This document shows, one piece after another, positions 1 to 9,953 of a stretch of 64,000 nt of DNA. The DNA is from Rhizobium gallicum bv. gallicum R602sp. Its GTDB lineage: Bacteria > Pseudomonadota > Alphaproteobacteria > Rhizobiales > Rhizobiaceae. Every line of letters begins with the position of its first letter. Position 1 is the first letter of the stretch. The notes under the pieces are model-generated. The model was given only the letters and a program-made list of their open reading frames with translations, made no database searches and was not told the DNA's origin. The stretch covers positions 3,295,001 through 3,359,000 of the forward strand of contig NZ_CP006877.1 of the NCBI RefSeq assembly GCF_000816845.1, written 5' to 3'. A program made the position numbers and the translations under genes.

Positions 1-177
1 GTCCGGCAGGTTTCAACTATATCAGTAACGGAGCCGCCGGCGCGGTCGGCCCTGTTCGGCTGCCATTCAGCGCGCTCCCCTGCCCCCATTATTCCATTGA
101 GTTGTCGCCGCCTTTGCTGGCATCCGTCTGCCGTTCATGTAAAGAATGCGGCATTGCAACCAGGTAAGGACGGCTGA

Positions 178-984
178 GTGGGAGAGCGGCGCCAACCGCA
201 GAAATTGCGTGAACGCGAGAAAGCCGGCGCGGATGCCGGGGGCAAGCGGGTCACCCTGCCGCGTGCTCTTTCGAAGCTCGGCTATTGTTCCCGCACCCAG
301 GCCGAACGCCTGATCGCCGACGGCCGTGTTGCGGTCGACGGGCGGATTATCCGGAATCTCGACGCCTGGGTCGATCTCCAATCGGCAAAGCTTGCGGTCG
401 ACGGCGCAATGATCGCCGCCGAGGCGAAAATCTACCTGATGTTGAATAAGCCGCGCGGGCTGCTGACGACCCGGCACGATCCGGAAGAGCGTCCGACGGT
501 CTATGACTGTCTCAAGGAATTCGACATTCCGCATCTCTCACCGGTCGGCCGGCTCGACAAGGCAAGCGAGGGCCTGCTGCTGTTTACGAACGATACCGAG
601 TTCGCGCAGACCCTGCTCGATCCGATCACCCATGTGACCAAGACCTATCATGTGCAGGTCAACCGCGTCATGGATGCGGAATCGCTGGCCGAAATGACAT
701 ACGGGATCCGGCACGACGGCGAAGTGCTGGCAGCGACGGCCGCACGGCTCTTGCGAAGCGGCGACCGCAACTCCTGGATCGAGGTGGAACTCGACGAAGG
801 CCGTAACCGGCAGATCCGCCGCATGCTCGAAGCCACCGGTGCCGAGTGCCTGCGGCTGGTGCGGGTTGCAATCGGCGGACTTAAGCTTGGAGAGCTGCCG
901 AAAGGCTCGGTGCGCGCACTGACAGAGGCGGAGCTACGCGACCTGAAGCGGCGGACGGGCATGGAAAGGACTGGGCGGAATTGA
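178..984 (+). CDS. Pseudouridine synthase, RsuA/RluB family
   Basis: Isomerises uridine to pseudouridine in ribosomal RNA. The N-terminal third holds an S4 RNA-binding domain (region around SKLGYCSRTQAERLI). The catalytic domain follows, with the family signature GRLDKASEGLLLFTND; its Asp is the expected nucleophile. A later RNRQIRRML motif is also typical of RsuA/RluB enzymes. The start is a GTG with AAGGA at 166-170, 7 bases upstream. At 268 residues it has the usual family length. The next gene starts within its stop codon (TGATG), so the two are probably cotranscribed. Whether the target is 16S or 23S rRNA cannot be told from sequence reading alone. Confidence 0.9.
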   Translation: MGERRQPQKLREREKAGADAGGKRVTLPRALSKLGYCSRTQAERLIADGRVAVDGRIIRNLDAWVDLQSAKLAVDGAMIAAEAKIYLMLNKPRGLLTTRHDPEERPTVYDCLKEFDIPHLSPVGRLDKASEGLLLFTNDTEFAQTLLDPITHVTKTYHVQVNRVMDAESLAEMTYGIRHDGEVLAATAARLLRSGDRNSWIEVELDEGRNRQIRRMLEATGAECLRLVRVAIGGLKLGELPKGSVRALTEAELRDLKRRTGMERTGRN

Positions 985-1685
985 TGCAGAACGACACTAT
1001 CGCGCCGCATGACTTCTGGCAGGAGCTCCATCCCCCGGGCAGCTTTCCGGCAGATGGCGATTTTACCTCGTTCTATGTCGCGGAACTGCAGGACCGCCGC
1101 CAGCTTCGTCTGCCGATCCGGGTGCTTGCCGACAGCGAACACGCGCTCGCCTCGCTGATCGTCAACCAAGCGAGCTTCGCCGTGCTCGACGCGCTCGCCG
1201 GGCAACTGGCGTCAACGATCAGGCACTTTGACATCGATATCGTCGCAGGCCTGCCGACGCTCGGCTTGACGCTTGCTGCAGCAGTCGCCCAGAAGCTCGG
1301 TCACGCGCGCTACGTGCCCTTGGGCACCTCCCGGAAATTCTGGTACCGCAACGACCTTTCCGTAGCCCTGTCGTCGATCACGACGCCGGAGCAGCAGAAG
1401 CGTCTTTATATAGACCCGCGCATGCTGCCGCTGCTTCGGGGCCGCCGTGTCGCGCTGATCGACGATGTCATTTCTAGCGGCAGTTCCATCGTCGCGGGCC
1501 TGCATTTGATGACGGCCTGCGATATCGAGCCTGTCGTCATCGCCGCGGCGATGCTGCAATCCGAACGCTGGAAGGAAAAGCTCGCCGCTGAAGGCACCCA
1601 ATGGCCCGACCGCACCGTTGGCGTCTTCGCGACACCGATACTCGAAAGAACGGCGGAGGGCCGTTGGAGCGCTCCCACTGCCTGA
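984..1685 (+). CDS. Phosphoribosyltransferase family protein
   Basis: The protein carries the PRPP-binding signature VALIDDVISSGSS near residue 155, diagnostic of type I phosphoribosyltransferases. An upstream block (DIVAGLPTLGLTLAAAVAQ) matches the pyrophosphate-loop region of ComF/adenine-PRTase-like enzymes. The ATG at 984 overlaps the stop of the pseudouridine synthase; a TTG one codon earlier is also in frame. The base acceptor is not evident. In rhizobia such proteins are often labelled only as phosphoribosyltransferases, and I cannot narrow the substrate further. Coupling to an RNA-modification gene suggests a housekeeping nucleotide-salvage role, but that is inference. Confidence 0.8.
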   Translation: MQNDTIAPHDFWQELHPPGSFPADGDFTSFYVAELQDRRQLRLPIRVLADSEHALASLIVNQASFAVLDALAGQLASTIRHFDIDIVAGLPTLGLTLAAAVAQKLGHARYVPLGTSRKFWYRNDLSVALSSITTPEQQKRLYIDPRMLPLLRGRRVALIDDVISSGSSIVAGLHLMTACDIEPVVIAAAMLQSERWKEKLAAEGTQWPDRTVGVFATPILERTAEGRWSAPTA

Positions 1686-1787
1686 CCTCGCACAATATGA
1701 GGATTGTTCGATCTTTCCCCGCGCCCTCCCTATACAGCCCTGTCCGGATGGCTACATTCCGCTGACGGTTGAAACGCGAGCCCGCCC

Positions 1788-3533
1788 ATGACGTTCGAGC
1801 AAGCATCCCTGCTGATCCTTCTCTCGGCAATGCTCGTTCTGTTCTCCCTGAACCGTATCCGCATCGAGGTCGTGGCAATCGGGGGCCTGCTTGCCGGGTA
1901 TCTGCTCCGACTTTATCCAGCCGAACAGGTCTTTTCCGGTTTCGCGAGTCCCGTCGTCATTACCGTGGTCGAGATTCTACTGATCGTCCAGGTGCTCGCC
2001 CGGGCAAAACTGTTTGACAGCCTCGCCGCACGTTTTGCAGCCGCCGAATTGTCTGGCTTCACGGTTATCGCCAGTCTTTCGGCGGTCACCGGCCTCGTCT
2101 CGATCTTCATGAATAATATCGGCGCCTTCGCGATCATGCTGCCTGCATCGCTGCGCATCAGCAGCGTCATGAATATCCCCCGGCGCCAACTCGTCATGCC
2201 GATTTCGTTTGCGGCACTTCTCGGCGGTCTCGTCTCGCTGATTGGAACGCCGGCCAATCTGCTGGTCAGCGATGCATTGGCCAAGGCAACGGGCTCCGGC
2301 TTTCAATTTTTCGATTTCGCCTATGTCGGCCTTCCTGTCGCCATCGCCGGAATTCTGCTGATGGCCGCTCTCGTTCCGCACCTTTTTCCCGAAACGGACG
2401 ACCAACCTGCCGATGCGGCGCCAGCCCGAAGGCGCATCGTGACGGAGCGGCGCATTCCTGAGGGTTCGCCGCTCGCCGGCGTACGCCTTCTCGATTGCTC
2501 CAGCCTCTTTGAAATCCAGCCGCACGCATTGATCCGCAACGGCCGGTTCCTCTTTGGCCCGCTCGATCAGTCGACGATCGAGGCAGGCGATAGCTTGCTT
2601 GCCGAAGGCGCCGATGCAGTTTTTGCCGGTCTCGCCGCCTCGGCTGCCCTCGTTCCAGAAGCTCATCCGAATGGGCTGCAGGCGGATTTTTCCCGCATCG
2701 AGGCCGTCGTCATGCCGGAGAGTACGCTGGTCGGCTCGCGAATCCGCTCGTTGGAGGTCTTTAAGAGCCGAAGCGTCAGGGTTGCCGCTCTCTCCATGCG
2801 GTCACCACGGATCGAAGGCCGCTTCGAGGACTTGCAGCTCTCGATCGGCGATATCCTTGTGCTCGAAGGCCCGCGCGAGGCGGTCGCTGAAGCGCTTGAG
2901 GAATGCGAATGCCTGCCGCTCGCCTCCCAGCCTGCAGACGAAGCGACGTCGAATGCGTGGCAGCCCCTCCTGATCTTCGCTGCTGGCGTGACGCTTTCCG
3001 CTGTCGGGCCGGTCCGCCCGGAGATCGCATTTGCGGCTGTCGTACTCGTTCTTGCGCTGATGGGCTATCTCAACATCCGCCAGGCCATGGCGGACATCAA
3101 CTGGCCGATCATCATCATGCTGGCCGCGATGATCCCGATCGGCTCGGCTGTTGCCGCAACAGGCACGGCCCAGCTGGTCGCCGATTGGCTGAGCCTGCTC
3201 GTGCCGATATCCATGCCGCTTGCCGGTATCGCACTCCTGCTCTTCATCGCCATGGCGCTTACGCCATTCGTCAACAACGCAACAGTGGCAATTGTGCTCA
3301 GTCCCGTTGCGCTGGAATTTGCGGAGGCGGCACACCAAGCCCCGGCCGCCTACCTGATTGCCGTTGCCGCCGGCGCATCGCTCGATTTCCTCACGCCGTT
3401 CGGCCACCACAACAATACGCTGGCGATGAGCATCGGCAGTTACCGCGTCTCCGACTTCCTGCGCGCCGGCAGTCCGCTTTCGTTTGCTTCCTATTTTCTG
3501 ACCGTTCTTCTGGTCGCCCTGATCTGGCTTTGA
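1788..3533 (+). CDS. SLC13/DASS-type permease with two RCK_C domains
   Basis: A 581-residue inner-membrane transporter. N-terminal helices (residues 1-200) include the family re-entrant region ([13 protein letters not shown]). A soluble centre (about 215-380) contains two successive TrkA-C/RCK_C-like modules, and a second helical half (390-581) has the matching motif [15 protein letters not shown] and the conserved [11 protein letters not shown]. This layout is that of SLC13 permeases with inserted RCK_C domains, which move dicarboxylates, sulfate or related anions with sodium or protons. The substrate is unknown. It stands alone between the PRTase gene and purC, about 100 bases after the former. 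The ATG at 1788 gives a hydrophobic first helix. Confidence 0.85.
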   Translation: MTFEQASLLILLSAMLVLFSLNRIRIEVVAIGGLLAGYLLRLYPAEQVFSGFASPVVITVVEILLIVQVLARAKLFDSLAARFAAAELSGFTVIASLSAVTGLVSIFMNNIGAFAIMLPASLRISSVMNIPRRQLVMPISFAALLGGLVSLIGTPANLLVSDALAKATGSGFQFFDFAYVGLPVAIAGILLMAALVPHLFPETDDQPADAAPARRRIVTERRIPEGSPLAGVRLLDCSSLFEIQPHALIRNGRFLFGPLDQSTIEAGDSLLAEGADAVFAGLAASAALVPEAHPNGLQADFSRIEAVVMPESTLVGSRIRSLEVFKSRSVRVAALSMRSPRIEGRFEDLQLSIGDILVLEGPREAVAEALEECECLPLASQPADEATSNAWQPLLIFAAGVTLSAVGPVRPEIAFAAVVLVLALMGYLNIRQAMADINWPIIIMLAAMIPIGSAVAATGTAQLVADWLSLLVPISMPLAGIALLLFIAMALTPFVNNATVAIVLSPVALEFAEAAHQAPAAYLIAVAAGASLDFLTPFGHHNNTLAMSIGSYRVSDFLRAGSPLSFASYFLTVLLVALIWL

Positions 3534-3607
3534 AAGCCATTTGCTTGACATCCCCTGCAATGGAACTAGAGCAAGGTGAAACCCCGCGACAAAGGACTAT
3601 CGAGCCC

Positions 3608-4552
3608 GTGCGAATTCTTTCCGAAGCCCATTTCCCCGAACTGCCGAACTATTACCGCGGCAAGGTGCGCGAGAATTACGATCTTCCGGATGGCAGCCGC
3701 ATCATCATCAGCACCGACCGCCTCAGCGCTTTCGACCGCATCCTGACCTGCATCCCATATAAGGGCCAGGTGCTGACGCAGACGGCGCGCTACTGGTTCG
3801 AAGCGACCAAGGATATCTGCCCGAACCACGTCATTGCGTATCCGGACCCGAATGTGGTCATCGGCAAGCGGCTCGACATTCTGCCCGTCGAGGTCGTCGT
3901 CCGCGGCTATCTGGCCGGCACCACTGGCACGTCCATCCTCACTCTTTATAAGAAGGGCGAGCGAGAAATGTACGGCATGCGCCTGCCCGACGGCATGCGC
4001 GACAACCAGCGCCTGCCCGAGCCGGTGATCACGCCGACCAGCAAGGAATTCGACGGCGGCCATGACGAGCCGCTGACGCCTGACGAGATCGTCAGCCGCG
4101 GGCTGCTGACAGCGCAACAGTGGGCAACGCTTTCGAGATACGCGCTTGCGCTTTTCGCGCGCGGCCAGGAAATGGCTGCGAAACGCGGCCTCATCCTTGT
4201 CGACACCAAATACGAATTCGGAACCGACAAGGACGGCAATATTATTCTCGCCGACGAAATCCACACGCCGGACAGCAGCCGCTACTGGCTCGCAGATAGC
4301 TATCAGCAGTCCTTCGAAGCCGGCACGCGCCCCGCAAGCTTCGACAAGGACTTCGTCCGTGCCTGGGTCGCCGAGCGTTGCGATCCCTACAAGGACGAGA
4401 TCCCCGAGATCCCGGTCGAATTGGTCGAGCAGACATCGAAGGTTTATATCAGGGCCTACGAGGCGATTACGGCCCAATCTTTCGTGCCGGATGACGGCGG
4501 CGAAACCCCGGTTGCCCGTGTTCGAAGCAACCTTGCGCGCTACTTCCCTTAA
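3608..4552 (+). CDS. purC: Phosphoribosylaminoimidazole-succinocarboxamide synthase (SAICAR synthase)
   Basis: Condenses CAIR with aspartate using ATP in purine synthesis. The start region ([12 protein letters not shown]) and the ATP-binding and catalytic motifs ([44 protein letters not shown]) are all typical. The 314-residue length belongs to the longer, yeast Ade1-like form of SAICAR synthase rather than the roughly 240-residue form. The open frame extends far upstream inside the permease gene, but the family start lies at the GTG at 3608 with AAAGGA at 3591; an ATG at 3560 is a weaker alternative. Rhizobia often carry a second, short purC elsewhere, so this may be the auxiliary copy. Confidence 0.9.
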   Translation: MRILSEAHFPELPNYYRGKVRENYDLPDGSRIIISTDRLSAFDRILTCIPYKGQVLTQTARYWFEATKDICPNHVIAYPDPNVVIGKRLDILPVEVVVRGYLAGTTGTSILTLYKKGEREMYGMRLPDGMRDNQRLPEPVITPTSKEFDGGHDEPLTPDEIVSRGLLTAQQWATLSRYALALFARGQEMAAKRGLILVDTKYEFGTDKDGNIILADEIHTPDSSRYWLADSYQQSFEAGTRPASFDKDFVRAWVAERCDPYKDEIPEIPVELVEQTSKVYIRAYEAITAQSFVPDDGGETPVARVRSNLARYFP

Positions 4553-4661
4553 TAATCCGGAACGAACCGCCCGAAAGCTGCTCTCGGCTTGCGGGACTTC
4601 GCCGGAAGGCGTTAGCATGTGCAAGGAAGGGGTGCCGGCCGGAAGGCCGGCGGGGGAACGA

Positions 4662-5264
4662 ATGGCACGAAGGCCGCGGCGCAAGGCCGAGGAAACGCGG
4701 GAAGACATTCTGTCGATGGCCGAGTTGCTGTTTCGCCAGCGCGGTTTCGTCGCTGTATCGATCGCCGACATCGCCTCCTCCCTCGGTATGTCGCCGGCCA
4801 ATGTCTTCAAGCATTTTCATTCGAAAGTGGCGCTCGTCGATGCCATTGCCGAACGGCATCTCGGCAGCGCCACCGAGCGCTTTGGCTCCTTCGACCGAAA
4901 CCTCCCGCCGAAGGAGCAACTGCTGCGTTTCGTGCTTCGGCTTCTCGACAGCCACCTCAACGACATTCAGGAAAATCCCTACATCTTCGAAATGGTGCTG
5001 ACGACAGTCCAGGCCAAGCTCGAAGCGGGTAATCGCTACCGCGAGCGAATCGAGCAGCAACTCGAAGAAATCATTCGCGAGGGGGTTAGCGCAGATCATT
5101 ATAAATGTTCCGATCCGCGCCGCGCCGCTCATACCGTTGCCGATGTTCTTGCATCGGTCTTGCACCCCGTGCTGATCGCCCGTGACGATAAGGATACACT
5201 CGTGCGCAGGGCAGAGGAGATCGTCTGTTTTGTAGATACTGCACTGCAAAATAGCGCTTGCTAA
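4662..5264 (+). CDS. TetR/AcrR family transcriptional regulator
   Basis: A 200-residue regulator. Residues 8-55 form the TetR helix-turn-helix (ETREDILSMAELLF through SIADIASSLGMSPANVFKHF), followed by a helical ligand-binding domain without clear family signature. The ATG at 4662 has GGGGGA just upstream and removes a basic, low-quality extension seen if the ATG at 4617 is used. The gene lies directly upstream of, and collinear with, an RND efflux operon. A perfect inverted repeat begins at its stop codon, ahead of the efflux genes. It is therefore most likely the local repressor of that operon, released by an efflux substrate. This role is inferred from position. Confidence 0.85.
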   Translation: MARRPRRKAEETREDILSMAELLFRQRGFVAVSIADIASSLGMSPANVFKHFHSKVALVDAIAERHLGSATERFGSFDRNLPPKEQLLRFVLRLLDSHLNDIQENPYIFEMVLTTVQAKLEAGNRYRERIEQQLEEIIREGVSADHYKCSDPRRAAHTVADVLASVLHPVLIARDDKDTLVRRAEEIVCFVDTALQNSAC

Positions 5265-5290
5265 GTGACGATCATTGAATTACGTCACTT
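5263..5290. promoter_or_regulatory. Candidate TetR operator upstream of RND efflux operon
   Basis: A perfect 8-base inverted repeat, AAGTGACG (5263-5270) and CGTCACTT (5283-5290), separated by 12 bases. It starts in the TAA stop of the tetR-type gene and lies about 130 bases before the fusion-protein gene. Size and placement suit a TetR-family operator. Binding by the adjacent regulator is inferred. Confidence 0.55.
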
Positions 5291-5421
5291 CGCAGATCTT
5301 TTCTTAAGTTCGGATCGAAGGGGTATTTGAATCCCGCTAATCACGCTCCTTATAGGGATGCAGCGCTCCTCGCCGGAGCCGGTGATCCGATCCGCAAATG
5401 CCAACCGCGAGGGAATTCAGC

Positions 5422-6642
5422 ATGATACGGCGTGGCTTCATCATTTCTTCAGCTTTGGTGCTGGGCGGATTGCTTACTGCCTGCAGCGACAGCGGCAACA
5501 ACCAGGCCGGCGGCGCAGGTGCGCCCGGAGCGGCGGCTCAGCAGGCAGCCCCGGTCGGTGTCGTGCAGCTGAAGAAGGATACGTTCCCGGTCACGACAAT
5601 CCTTCCGGGCCGGGCCGAGGCCTATCAGACGGCCGATATTCGTCCGCAGGTCAGCGGCATCATCCGTGAAATCGCCTTCAGAGAAGGCAGCGAGGTGAAA
5701 AAGGGCGACCTCCTCTATCAGATCGAAGACGCGCCTTATGTTGCAACCGTCGAACAGGCCAAGGCGGCAATCGCCAAGGCCGAAGCCAGCGTGCCGAGCG
5801 CGCAGAGTAATTTCGACCGCTACCAGCGCCTGGTCGGCAGCGGCGCGACACAGATTGAATTCGAAACGGCAAAGACCACCCTTCTCCAGGCTCACGCTGA
5901 GGTCGAATCGGCCAAGGCCACCCTTGCCTCCGCGCAAATCGATCTCGACCACACGAAGATCATCGCGCCGTTCGACGGCGTCATCGACGAGACGGCCTAC
6001 AATGTGGGCAACGTGGTGGCCGCCAATCAGACAACGGCGCTGACGACGATCCGCCAGCTTGACCCGATCTATGTTTCGCTGACTGAATCGAGCACCAATC
6101 TTCTCAGGCTCCGTGATGCCTTGGCATCTGGCACCGTTCGGGGTGAAGGCGCCGATGTCGCCTTCCGGCTCATCCTGGAAAACGGCAAGGAATACGCCCA
6201 GAAGGGCAAGCTGGACATGTCGAAGCAGATCGTCAGCGAGACGACGGGCACCTTCATCATCCGCGTGCTCTTCCCGAATCCGGATCTCGTCATTTTGCCA
6301 GGCATGTATGTGCGCGCGACCGTCGAACTTGGCGCCGAGGTCGGTTATGCGCTGCCGCAACTCGCCACCAGCCGCGACGCGACCGGGCGTCTGACGGCGC
6401 AGTTCATCTCCGCTGATGGCAAAGTCGAGACACGTGTCTTCGAAAACGCCTCGCCCTCCAACAATTCCTGGCTCGTGACCGACGGCGTGAAGGATGGCGA
6501 TCAGCTGATCGTCAGCGGTCTGCAGTCGATCGCGCCCGGCATGCCGGTTACGCCCGTCCCCATGAAGATCAATGAAAGCGGCGTGGTCGTGGCTGCCGAG
6601 CAGGCAGCGGCCGGTGGCGCGCAGAAGCCGGCCGCGCAGTAG
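5422..6642 (+). CDS. RND efflux periplasmic adaptor (membrane fusion protein), AcrA/MexA type
   Basis: A periplasmic lipoprotein linking the inner-membrane pump to the outer-membrane channel. The start MIRRGF is followed by a lipoprotein signal ending in the lipobox LTAC (Cys about residue 21). Then come the barrel-sandwich (PVGVVQLKKDTFPVTTILPG, DIRPQVSGIIREI), an alpha-hairpin rich in Ala/Glu/Lys, and the beta-barrel (PFDGVIDETAYNVGNVV). The ATG at 5422 has GAGGGA at the right distance; an upstream ATG at 5398 would put residues before the signal. The 406-residue length is normal. It is the first gene of the efflux operon, 47 bases before the pump gene. Confidence 0.93.
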   Translation: MIRRGFIISSALVLGGLLTACSDSGNNQAGGAGAPGAAAQQAAPVGVVQLKKDTFPVTTILPGRAEAYQTADIRPQVSGIIREIAFREGSEVKKGDLLYQIEDAPYVATVEQAKAAIAKAEASVPSAQSNFDRYQRLVGSGATQIEFETAKTTLLQAHAEVESAKATLASAQIDLDHTKIIAPFDGVIDETAYNVGNVVAANQTTALTTIRQLDPIYVSLTESSTNLLRLRDALASGTVRGEGADVAFRLILENGKEYAQKGKLDMSKQIVSETTGTFIIRVLFPNPDLVILPGMYVRATVELGAEVGYALPQLATSRDATGRLTAQFISADGKVETRVFENASPSNNSWLVTDGVKDGDQLIVSGLQSIAPGMPVTPVPMKINESGVVVAAEQAAAGGAQKPAAQ

Positions 6643-6689
6643 GACGCGCCCGCTTTTAATATTGATCCAAGCCGCACAGGAATAATTTG

Positions 6690-9600
6690 ATGGCCAAGTT
6701 TTTCATCCGACGCCCGATTTTTGCCTGGGTCATTGCGATTTCCATCATGCTCGCAGGCCTGCTCGGCATCTTCACGCTGTCGATCTCGCAGTATCCGGAC
6801 ATCGCACCCACCACGGTGCGTATCAACGCCACCTATCGCGGCGCGAGCGCTGAAACCGTAGAGAAATCGGTGACGACGATCATAGAAGACGGCATGACCG
6901 GCCTTGATGACCTCACCTACATGACCTCGACCTCGTCTACCGGTTCGGCCAGCATCTCGCTGACGTTTGGAACAAGCGTCGACCCGGACATCGCCCAGGT
7001 GCAGGTCCAGAACAAGCTGCAGCTCGTTCAATCGCAGCTTCCCGATGACGTCATCGATGCCGGCATCAGCGTCACGCGATCGACTTCCAGTATCCTTTTG
7101 GTCGGCTCGCTGGTTTCGACCGACGGCAAGCGGAACTCCGTCGACCTCGGCAACATCCTGTCTAATCAGATCGAAGATCAGATCCAGCGTCTCGAAGGTG
7201 TCGGCAGCATCAATATTTTCGGTTCGGGTTACGCCATGCGCGTCTGGCTCGATCCCTTCAAGCTGCAGAAGTATCAGCTGACGCCAAGCGACGTCACCTC
7301 GGCTATCGAGGCCCAGAATACCCAGGTCTCGGTTGGCTCGCTCGGCGCACAGCCGCTCGTCGAGGGCCAGCAGCTGAACGTCACGATCACCGCGCAGAGC
7401 CAGCTGACGACGGTCGCGGACTTCGAGCGGATCATTCTGAAAGTGGAAAAGGACGGCTCGACGGTCCGCCTCAGCGACGTCTCGCGCATCGAAATCGGCC
7501 AGGAAAGCTACGGCGGCTCTTCGCGCTACAATGGCCAGCCCTCGAGCGGCTTTGCCGTCAACCTCGCGATCGGCGCCAACGCCATCGATACCGCGGAGCG
7601 CGTTCGCTCGGCGCTCGACACGATCGGACGCGGCCTGCCGGAAGGCGTGGATATCACCTATCCTTACGACACGACGCCCTTCGTCGAACTGTCGATCGAG
7701 AAGGTCGTCCATACCCTCATCGAAGCGATCGTTCTCGTCTTCGTGGTTCTTCTTGTCTTCCTGCAGAACCTGCGTGCGACGCTGATCCCGACCATCGCCG
7801 TGCCGGTGGTCCTGCTTGGAACCTTCGGCATTCTCGCGGCAACGGGATATTCGATCAACACGCTGACCATGTTCGCCATGGTTCTCGCAATCGGCCTCCT
7901 CGTCGATGACGCTATCGTCGTTGTCGAGAACGTCGAGCGCATCATGTCGGAAGAAAAGCTGTCACCGCTTGAGGCGACCGAGAAGTCGATGGGCGAAATC
8001 ACCGGCGCCATCGTCGGCATCGCGCTGGTTCTGACCGCCGTCTTCATTCCGATGGCCTTTTTCGGCGGTTCGACCGGCATCATCTACCGTCAGTTCTCTA
8101 TCACCATCGTTTCGGCCATGCTGCTTTCGGCCCTTGTCGCCATCGTGCTGACGCCGGCACTGTGCGCGAGCATGCTGAAACCGGTCAGCGAACACAGGAA
8201 GCACCGCGTCGGCGACTGGTTCAACCGCAACTTCACGCGCTCGACCAATGGCTACGTCCGCACCATCGGCTACCTGTTGAAGCGTCCGATCCGGGTCATG
8301 CTGGTGTTCCTGCTCGTCGGCGCCGGTTGCGCCTATCTGTTCACGCGCCTGCCGAGTTCGTTCCTGCCGCAGGAAGACCAGGGCGTTCTGCTGACGATCG
8401 TCACCACGCCGCCCGGATCGACCACGCAACAGACCCAGGCGGTCGTCGAGAAGGTCGAAAAATATTATCGCGAAAACGAGAAGGACTCCGTCGATTCGGT
8501 CTTCGGCGCCCTTGGCTTCAGCTTCAACGGCTCCGGCCAAAACAGCGCGATCGTCTTCACCAAGCTCAAGGACTTCTCGCTTCGTACCGATCCCAATCAG
8601 CACGCGCAGGCGATCGTGACGCGGGCTCTCAAGACCTTCTTCACCTTCCGCGAAGCGCAGGTCTTCGCTTTGCTGCCGCCGGCGATACAGGGTCTCGGCG
8701 TGTCCAGCGGCTTCTCGATGTACCTCGTCGATACCGGCGGACACGGCACGGCTGCGCTCGACACCGCCTCCAAGCGGCTGATCCAGATGGCCAATGCCAG
8801 CGGCAAGGTGGTCGCCCTTCGCAATAACAACAAGGAGGTCGAGCCGCAGATGCGGATCGTCATCGACCAGGAGAAGATCGGCGCCATGGGCGTTGATATC
8901 TCTGCGGTCAATGCGATGCTTTCTGTCATCTTCACAGGCCGCGACGTCAATGACTTCACGCTGAACGGCGAGATCAAGCCGGTCTACGTGCAGGGCGATG
9001 CGCCCTTCCGAATGCAGCCGACTGACCTCGACCACTGGTATGCCCGCAACTCTTCCGGCGAGATGGTTCCCTTCTCCGCCTTCACCACGACGGAATGGGT
9101 CAAGGGTGCCCCGACGCTTGCCCGCTTCAACGCGGTCAGCGCGATCCCGCTCGACGGCGCTTCGGCGCCGGGCGTCAGCTCCGGCGACGCCATGAACGAG
9201 ATGGAGGCCCTGACCGCACAGCTCGGCGGCGGCTATACGGTCGCCTGGCAGGGCATTTCCTATCAGGAGCGGCTCTCGGGTTCGCAGGCACCGATGCTTT
9301 ACGCAATTTCGGTGCTCGTCGTCTTCCTTTGCCTTGCAGCACTCTACGAAAGCTGGTCGATCCCGTTCTCGGTGATCATGGCGGTGCCGGTCGGCGTGCT
9401 CGGTGCGCTCATGGCTGCGACCCTCTTCGGGCAGGCGAACGACGTCTACTTCAAGGTCGGTCTTCTGACGACCATAGGTCTTGCGGCGAAGAACGCGATT
9501 CTGATCGTCGAGTTCGCCAAGGACCGGATGGAGACCGGAATGGGAGTCTTCGGGGCGACTCTGGAAGCGGCAAGGCTGCGTTTGCGCCCGATCATCATGA

Positions 9601-9794
9601 CATCGCTTGCCTTCATTTTGGGCGTCGTGCCTCTTGCCGTCGCCACTGGCGCAGGCTCCGCAGCCCAGAACGCAATCGGCATCGGTGTCCTCGGCGGCAT
9701 GCTTGCGGCGACTGCGCTCGGGATTTTCTTCGTGCCGTCCTTCTTCGTCGTCATCCGACGCGTATTCTCCCGCCGCAAGAAAATTGTGGCGTGA
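6690..9794 (+). CDS. RND multidrug efflux pump, AcrB/HAE1 family
   Basis: A proton-driven trimeric exporter of the inner membrane, 1034 residues and twelve expected helices with two large periplasmic loops. The opening MAKFFIRRPIFAWVIA is the AcrB-type start. The TM4 proton-relay pair is present in GLLVDDAIVVVENVER. The distal lysine region LAAKNAILIVEFAKDR is intact, as is the late motif RLRPIIMTSLAFILG. The ATG at 6690 is preceded by AGGAA; a TTG one codon upstream is less likely. It lies between the adaptor gene and the outer-membrane factor gene. Substrates cannot be predicted, but drug, bile-salt-like or plant flavonoid export is known for rhizobial members. Confidence 0.95.
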   Translation: MAKFFIRRPIFAWVIAISIMLAGLLGIFTLSISQYPDIAPTTVRINATYRGASAETVEKSVTTIIEDGMTGLDDLTYMTSTSSTGSASISLTFGTSVDPDIAQVQVQNKLQLVQSQLPDDVIDAGISVTRSTSSILLVGSLVSTDGKRNSVDLGNILSNQIEDQIQRLEGVGSINIFGSGYAMRVWLDPFKLQKYQLTPSDVTSAIEAQNTQVSVGSLGAQPLVEGQQLNVTITAQSQLTTVADFERIILKVEKDGSTVRLSDVSRIEIGQESYGGSSRYNGQPSSGFAVNLAIGANAIDTAERVRSALDTIGRGLPEGVDITYPYDTTPFVELSIEKVVHTLIEAIVLVFVVLLVFLQNLRATLIPTIAVPVVLLGTFGILAATGYSINTLTMFAMVLAIGLLVDDAIVVVENVERIMSEEKLSPLEATEKSMGEITGAIVGIALVLTAVFIPMAFFGGSTGIIYRQFSITIVSAMLLSALVAIVLTPALCASMLKPVSEHRKHRVGDWFNRNFTRSTNGYVRTIGYLLKRPIRVMLVFLLVGAGCAYLFTRLPSSFLPQEDQGVLLTIVTTPPGSTTQQTQAVVEKVEKYYRENEKDSVDSVFGALGFSFNGSGQNSAIVFTKLKDFSLRTDPNQHAQAIVTRALKTFFTFREAQVFALLPPAIQGLGVSSGFSMYLVDTGGHGTAALDTASKRLIQMANASGKVVALRNNNKEVEPQMRIVIDQEKIGAMGVDISAVNAMLSVIFTGRDVNDFTLNGEIKPVYVQGDAPFRMQPTDLDHWYARNSSGEMVPFSAFTTTEWVKGAPTLARFNAVSAIPLDGASAPGVSSGDAMNEMEALTAQLGGGYTVAWQGISYQERLSGSQAPMLYAISVLVVFLCLAALYESWSIPFSVIMAVPVGVLGALMAATLFGQANDVYFKVGLLTTIGLAAKNAILIVEFAKDRMETGMGVFGATLEAARLRLRPIIMTSLAFILGVVPLAVATGAGSAAQNAIGIGVLGGMLAATALGIFFVPSFFVVIRRVFSRRKKIVA

Positions 9795-9953
9795 GTGTGA
9801 TAAAAATACACTGCCAGAATGAATGACTCATTGATACATTGCCCGCGGACTGCTTCGGCATTGGTGTATCTCGTTGGGACGAAGCGCGGCCGACGGCAAA
9901 GCATGATGCTTTTGGCAAGAATTTAGACTTGGTCGAGTTACAGGAAGAAATGA

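Noticed and set aside
2903..3607. Long in-frame upstream extension of purC inside the permease gene
   Set aside because: The residues are a shifted-frame translation of the SLC13 permease; SAICAR synthase family similarity begins at the GTG at 3608.
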